From the NCBI GenBank assembly GCA_964246705.1, contig CAXTRQ010000233.1, forward strand, positions 1 through 8,990: 8,990 nucleotides of DNA. Direction: 5' to 3'. Origin of the DNA: DASZCR01 sp964246705. Lineage in GTDB: Bacteria > Acidobacteriota > Blastocatellia > Pyrinomonadales > Pyrinomonadaceae. The translations under genes were made by a program, and so were the position numbers. A model generated the notes under the pieces. The model made no database searches. It saw only the letters and a program-made list of their open reading frames with translations, and had not been told where the DNA came from. Shown piece after piece: positions 5,944-8,990 of this stretch; within the stretch, counting starts at the first letter, position 1; every line of letters begins with the position of its first letter.

Positions 5944-5966
5944 CGAGGTTTGTATCACAAATCTCG
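5944..5966. promoter_or_regulatory. Inverted repeat, possible operator in a divergent promoter region
   Basis: The arms CGAGGTTTGT and ACAAATCTCG flank a 3-base centre and pair at nine of ten positions. The palindrome ends 23 bases upstream of the debranching gene start, next to its ribosome site. It overlaps a weak candidate promoter for that gene (TTGCAG 5980-5975, GATACA 5956-5951 on the minus strand). The symmetry and placement suit a dimeric repressor site, but no regulator gene is in the window. Confidence 0.4.
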
Positions 5967-6051
5967 TCGTTAGGCTGCAAGAAAAATTTCGCGCGGGCGT
6001 TCAGTTGGTAGCCGAATGGGAAATTGCCGAAATTTAAGGGAGAGCCGGAAG

Positions 6052-7029
6052 ATGAACAAAAAGCTGTTGGCCTTGATTGGCGCGGGTTGCCTTCTCGCGT
6101 CCGGGCTGTATGCCTCGACGCGCGCCAGTGTGAATTCGTCCGCTAACGGCAACGCGCCGTCCGCGCAGTTCGAGCAGTCCGAGTCCAATTCACATGAGCA
6201 GTCCGGGTACAACGCCAGCGCGCAGTCTGAAGACAGGCGCGTGCTGCCTCCGGTGATGGACGCCGGGTTCGAGGTTGATGTGCTGGTCGAGGGGCGTCCG
6301 CTCGAAGAATTCGCCGCGCGCGGCAGGCAATATATCGAGGCGATTGAAGGCGCAGAATATGAGTTGAGCATCAGAAATCCTTTGCCGGTGCGCGTGGCCG
6401 TCGCGCTCTCTGTGGATGGATTAAACACGATAGATGCGCGGCGCACGTCCGCTTGGAATGCGAGCAAGTGGGTCATCGAGCCATACCAGACAATTCGCAT
6501 CGGCGGATGGCAGATGAGCACGGAGCGAGCGCGCAAGTTTTACTTTACGACCGAGCGCGATTCCTACGCCGCACGGATGGGGCGCAAATCCGACCTCGGC
6601 GCTATCACCGCCGTCTTTTATCGAGAAGCCACGCCGTATCCGGTACGGGTGACGCCGCCTCCACGGCCTTACCCGATGCCCGAACGCCGCGCGCGCACTG
6701 ACGAACCCGAACAGGCGGGCAGGGACTCCGCCACATCCGCGAGCGGTGCAAGCAAGGCGAAGCGCGGCGAAAGCACAGCGGCACAACCTTTAGAGAACGA
6801 AGACGAGTACGCGGCGACCGGCATCGGGCGTTCAATCGAGAACAGCGTGCGCTGGGTGAACTTGCAACTCGAACGCCAGCCCGCATCGGAAGTCACGATT
6901 CGTTACGAATATCGCCCGGCGCTCGTCAAACTCGGCATCCTGCCGCGCCCGCGCACGGATGATAGTGCTCTGCGTCGTCGTGAGCGAGCACGCGGTTTTG
7001 AAGACCCGAACTTCTGCCCTGAGCCTTAA
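6052..7029 (+). CDS. Secreted protein of unknown function
   Basis: The 325-residue product starts MNKKLLALIGAGCLLASGLYA, a clear Sec signal peptide with likely cleavage near residue 21. GC at 12-13 does not make a proper lipobox. I chose the ATG at 6052 over the in-frame ATG at 6016 because the signal peptide begins there and GGGAGAG lies just upstream. Residues 27-65 are a low-complexity Ser/Asn/Gln linker. A first domain (72-192) contains YELSIRNPLPVRVAVALSVDG, then VIEPYQTIRIGGWQ and SYAARMGRKSDLGAI. This pattern, as I recall it, recurs in uncharacterised bacterial secreted proteins. A charged linker (205-250) leads to a short C-terminal segment with IRYEYRPALVKLGILP and a final GFEDPNFCPEP. 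The product is probably periplasmic or surface-exposed. No catalytic motif is visible. Confidence 0.85.
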   Translation: MNKKLLALIGAGCLLASGLYASTRASVNSSANGNAPSAQFEQSESNSHEQSGYNASAQSEDRRVLPPVMDAGFEVDVLVEGRPLEEFAARGRQYIEAIEGAEYELSIRNPLPVRVAVALSVDGLNTIDARRTSAWNASKWVIEPYQTIRIGGWQMSTERARKFYFTTERDSYAARMGRKSDLGAITAVFYREATPYPVRVTPPPRPYPMPERRARTDEPEQAGRDSATSASGASKAKRGESTAAQPLENEDEYAATGIGRSIENSVRWVNLQLERQPASEVTIRYEYRPALVKLGILPRPRTDDSALRRRERARGFEDPNFCPEP

Positions 7030-7041
7030 AAGCTGCTCCGC

Positions 7042-7101
7042 CTTCTTTGCGCCTTTGCGTCTCCGGCGTGTGAATAAGTTTCGCGCAAAGGCGCGAAGAA
7101 G
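7042..7101. repeat. Palindromic intergenic repeat, copy 1
   Basis: The arms CTTCTTTGCGCCTTTGCG (7042-7059) and CGCAAAGGCGCGAAGAAG (7084-7101) are complementary at 17 of 18 positions. The centre contains GTGTGAATAAGTTTC. A second element with the same centre motif and related arms is at 7766-7830. It starts 12 bases after the stop of the secreted-protein gene, so it may form a stable 3' hairpin on that transcript. It looks like a genome-wide REP-like family. Confidence 0.8.
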
Positions 7102-7190
7102 AACGAAGGGGAGCGTGTTGAGGGTTGGAACAACTTTTGTTGGCTGGTGTCTAAGTTGAAATAAATTGACTCGAAAGACGGAGAAGCGAA

Positions 7191-7739
7191 ATGGCTACAT
7201 ACACAAGTCCGCTCAAACACGTCAGAGTCGCCGCGCCCTGTCCGGCTAATTGGGAACGGATGACGGGCGACAACAAAATCCGGTTTTGCGACCAGTGCAA
7301 TCTGAACGTCTATAATCTTTCGGGGATGACGCGGCGCGAGGCCGAGACACTGATTGCGAATAAGGAGGGGCGGCTCTGCGTGCGCTTCTATCGTCGCGCG
7401 GACGGAACCATCTTGACCGGCAGTTGTCCCGTCGGCTTGCGCGCTATCAAGCGGCGCGTGTCCTGCATCGCCAACGCCGCGCTCTCGGCTGCCGTCGGCT
7501 TCCTCTCCGGCTTCGGGTTCAATCTGATACTCGCGAGCGACCGAAACCCATCATCGCCATACCAGACGATAGGAACTATCGCCGTCCATCAGGAATCGCG
7601 CGCACCTCGAACGATAAAAGAAGTCGCGCCACGCGCCGTCGCGGTAGAGTTGGGGGTTGTTTCTCAGCGGTTGGATGGAGAGTGGGAGAAGGGTAGAACT
7701 TCGTCCGTGCCGAAGTCGGTTGAAAAGATGCAGAGATGA
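7191..7739 (+). CDS. Cysteine-rich small membrane protein, unknown function
   Basis: The 182-residue product has a conserved-looking cytoplasmic N-terminal domain with five spaced cysteines: C17 (APCPANWERM), C33 and C36 (RFCDQCNLNVYNLS), C63 (RLCVRFYRRADGT) and C79 (GSCPVG). The CxxC and flanking cysteines could bind zinc or an iron-sulphur cluster. From memory, proteins with this CP--W--M ... RFC--C---VYNLS pattern are common and uncharacterised in Acidobacteriota and some other phyla. A hydrophobic stretch (about 92-115, SCIANAALSAAVGFLSGFGFN region) predicts one membrane helix, followed by a polar tail of about 65 residues that looks poorly ordered. The ATG has GGAG 10 bases upstream. It lies between two copies of a palindromic repeat and probably has its own transcript. 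Function unknown. Confidence 0.85.
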   Translation: MATYTSPLKHVRVAAPCPANWERMTGDNKIRFCDQCNLNVYNLSGMTRREAETLIANKEGRLCVRFYRRADGTILTGSCPVGLRAIKRRVSCIANAALSAAVGFLSGFGFNLILASDRNPSSPYQTIGTIAVHQESRAPRTIKEVAPRAVAVELGVVSQRLDGEWEKGRTSSVPKSVEKMQR

Positions 7740-7765
7740 AATCCGGAAACTTCAATCACTCAACT

Positions 7766-7830
7766 TTTCTTCGTCTTAGCGTCTTAGCGTGAGAATAAGT
7801 TTCAGGCTAAGACGCCAAGGCGCGAAGAAA
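7766..7830. repeat. Palindromic intergenic repeat, copy 2
   Basis: The left arm (7766-7788, with GTCTTAGCGTCTTAGC) and right arm (7806-7830, with GCTAAGACGCCAAGGCGCG) are inverted repeats with a two-base length difference. The central GTGAGAATAAGTTTC matches GTGTGAATAAGTTTC of copy 1, and the right-arm end GGCGCGAAGAA is shared. It lies 26 bases after the stop of the cysteine-rich protein gene, in the gap before the convergent transglycosylase gene. It could act as a two-way transcript end. Confidence 0.8.
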
Positions 7831-7903
7831 GCAGAACACAAAGGAAGATTGGCTTTCAGACTCTCTCTGCTCGAAACTTTGCGGCGCTCTCCGTGCTGCA
7901 TGG

Positions 7904-8989
7904 TCAACGACGCGGGCGGAGGTCTTCCGTGTAGAGGATACGGTAGGCGCGATAGTTCGACATCACTTTGGCGACGTAGTCTTTGCTTTCAGCGAACCCG
8001 ACTTCAGAGGTGATGATGCCGGGATCAGGTTGGACGGCGCGGCGCACCCAACGCTGCACGTTGTCTTCGCCGCCATTGTAAGAAGCGGCGACCGCTTCGG
8101 GCAAATTCGGAAACATACGGAAGAGTTCGGCGATGTATTCGCTGGCGAGCAGGATGGAGACTTCTGGACGATAGAGGTCTTCGTCGCGTATCTGTGCCAG
8201 CCTGACGCGCGGCGCGTAAGCGGCGGCTGTGTCCACGGTCATCTGCATTAATCCGCGTGCTGCTGCCGGAGATTTCGCCGACGGGTTAAAGCTGCTCTCC
8301 TGTTTCATAATGGAAAGAATCAGGCGCGGGTCAACGGAGCGTTCGGCGGTGGCGCGCAAAATCGTCTCTCGATAAGGGGCCGGATAGTTCTCCGCCGCTT
8401 TCCTCACGTCAGCACGCACGCGCGCTTCGCGCGACTCTGCCGCGCGCTTCGCTTCCGCCCCTATGTTTTGCAAGCGGGCGGTGGCGAGCGCGCCATAATA
8501 AGAATTGAGATTATCGGGGATGCTTTGCAGCGTCCTGATGGCCTGCTCTTTCTGTCCGAGCCGTTCGAGGCTGTAGGCGCGCAGGTACGCGACTTCCGAT
8601 GAATTGGTCTGCACGCCACGCATGAAAGACATGCGGCGCAACTCGTCGCTCGTCAGCAGCGCACTCTGCCAGTCGCCGCCCGCCACGTCGAGGCGCAAGC
8701 GTGCGAAGACAGCGTTTGTTTCAGTCGGCGTGCCTTTGAAGCGTTCACGCGTGCGTGTGATCCAAGGGAGAGCATCATCGGGGCGTCCGGCCTCGCGCAA
8801 CGAATCAATAATGTTGAGATAAGCATTCTCAATCATCTCACCTTGCGGAAAGCGTGCGGTGTATTCCACGTAACGCGTCGCCGCTTCAGCCGCACGCCCC
8901 AGACGCAAATTCGTCGCCCCCACATAATAGAAGCCATTGCGTCCGGCCTCGGTCTGCGTGTATTCGTTGCCGAGTCGCTCGAAGTAGGG
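7904..8989 (-). CDS. Soluble lytic murein transglycosylase (Slt-type, GH23), partial
   Basis: The minus-strand frame is open through the right edge, so the N-terminus is missing; 361 residues are visible. The first two thirds are alpha-helical repeats with TPR-like spacing (for example GRAAEAATRYVEYTARFPQG and RLGQKEQAIRTLQSIP), as in the superhelical ring of Slt70. The catalytic SLT domain follows, with YPAPYRETILRATAERSVDP, then IMKQESSFNPSAKSPAAARG, in which the glutamate of QESSF (codon 8297-8299) is the catalytic acid. It ends with GLMQMTVDTA and AVAASYNGGEDNVQRW. It cleaves the MurNAc-GlcNAc bond of peptidoglycan in the periplasm, giving 1,6-anhydro-muropeptides. The GTG at 8921-8923 is internal and not the start, because the frame upstream (PYFERLGNEYTQTEAGRNGFYY) continues the repeat fold. 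Confidence 0.93.
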   Translation of the reverse strand, partial: PYFERLGNEYTQTEAGRNGFYYVGATNLRLGRAAEAATRYVEYTARFPQGEMIENAYLNIIDSLREAGRPDDALPWITRTRERFKGTPTETNAVFARLRLDVAGGDWQSALLTSDELRRMSFMRGVQTNSSEVAYLRAYSLERLGQKEQAIRTLQSIPDNLNSYYGALATARLQNIGAEAKRAAESREARVRADVRKAAENYPAPYRETILRATAERSVDPRLILSIMKQESSFNPSAKSPAAARGLMQMTVDTAAAYAPRVRLAQIRDEDLYRPEVSILLASEYIAELFRMFPNLPEAVAASYNGGEDNVQRWVRRAVQPDPGIITSEVGFAESKDYVAKVMSNYRAYRILYTEDLRPRR

Positions 8990-8990
8990 A

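Noticed and set aside
5268..6011. Long plus-strand open frame of 247 codons antisense to the debranching enzyme
   Set aside because: It lies opposite a gene with strong family motifs in GC-rich DNA, where the antisense frame is often open by chance; its translation has no recognisable domain and no ribosome site.
6052..6114. Secreted protein as a lipoprotein because of the cysteine at residue 13
   Set aside because: The preceding residues are G-A-G, without the aliphatic residue of a lipobox, and hydrophobic signal sequence continues after the cysteine.
7042..7830. The two related palindromic repeats as a CRISPR array
   Set aside because: Only two copies occur, about 660 bases apart with a gene between them, they differ in arm sequence, and no regular spacers exist.

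Overview
The window reads as two joined parts of a bacterial chromosome. Bases 1 to about 3,845 are a visibly AT-richer accessory region with the marks of an integron gene-cassette array. Bases 3,888 to 8,990 are GC-richer, ordinary-looking chromosomal DNA. The GC-rich part combines a GH133-type glycogen debranching enzyme, two secreted or membrane proteins of uncharacterised families, a soluble lytic transglycosylase and two palindromic intergenic repeats of the 'gcgcctttgcgtctt' type. That mix fits an environmental bacterium, perhaps Acidobacteriota (Blastocatellia-like). The taxonomic guess is an inference from gene style and is not proven here.

Accessory region (1-3,845): the 3' end of a HAD-family phosphatase gene (+) runs in from the left edge, and its stop codon lies inside an attC site (attC1, 317-424) that points to the minus strand. 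Next is a compact minus-strand three-gene operon (2,744 to 498). In order of transcription it encodes a GlnD/MNT-like nucleotidyltransferase, a two-TM membrane protein with a C-terminal winged-helix-like domain, and a RelA/SpoT-like alarmone-synthetase-domain protein. A plus-oriented attC (attC2, 2,905-3,013) follows, then a beta-carbonic anhydrase gene (+) whose last ten codons and stop lie in a third, decayed attC (attC3, 3,700-3,804). A hairpin with a T-run (3,824-3,843) and an inverted repeat close the region. attC1 and attC2 have identical first 25 bases although they point in opposite directions, and attC3 is related. No integrase gene is in the window, so this is either a cluster of attC sites lacking an integrase or the distal part of a larger integron.

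Chromosomal region (3,888-8,990): the debranching enzyme (minus) is divergent from a secreted protein of unknown function (plus, 6,052-7,029). A near-perfect inverted repeat lies between them and may be an operator. A palindromic repeat follows, then a cysteine-rich small membrane protein (plus, 7,191-7,739), a second palindromic repeat, and the C-terminal part of a Slt-type lytic transglycosylase (minus) that runs off the right edge.

The most interesting candidate system is the minus-strand operon between the two oppositely facing attC sites. It encodes two different nucleotidyltransferase-fold proteins flanking a small membrane protein, in a mobile-cassette setting. This layout suggests a nucleotide-signal toxin-antitoxin or phage-defence module, but that function is an inference.
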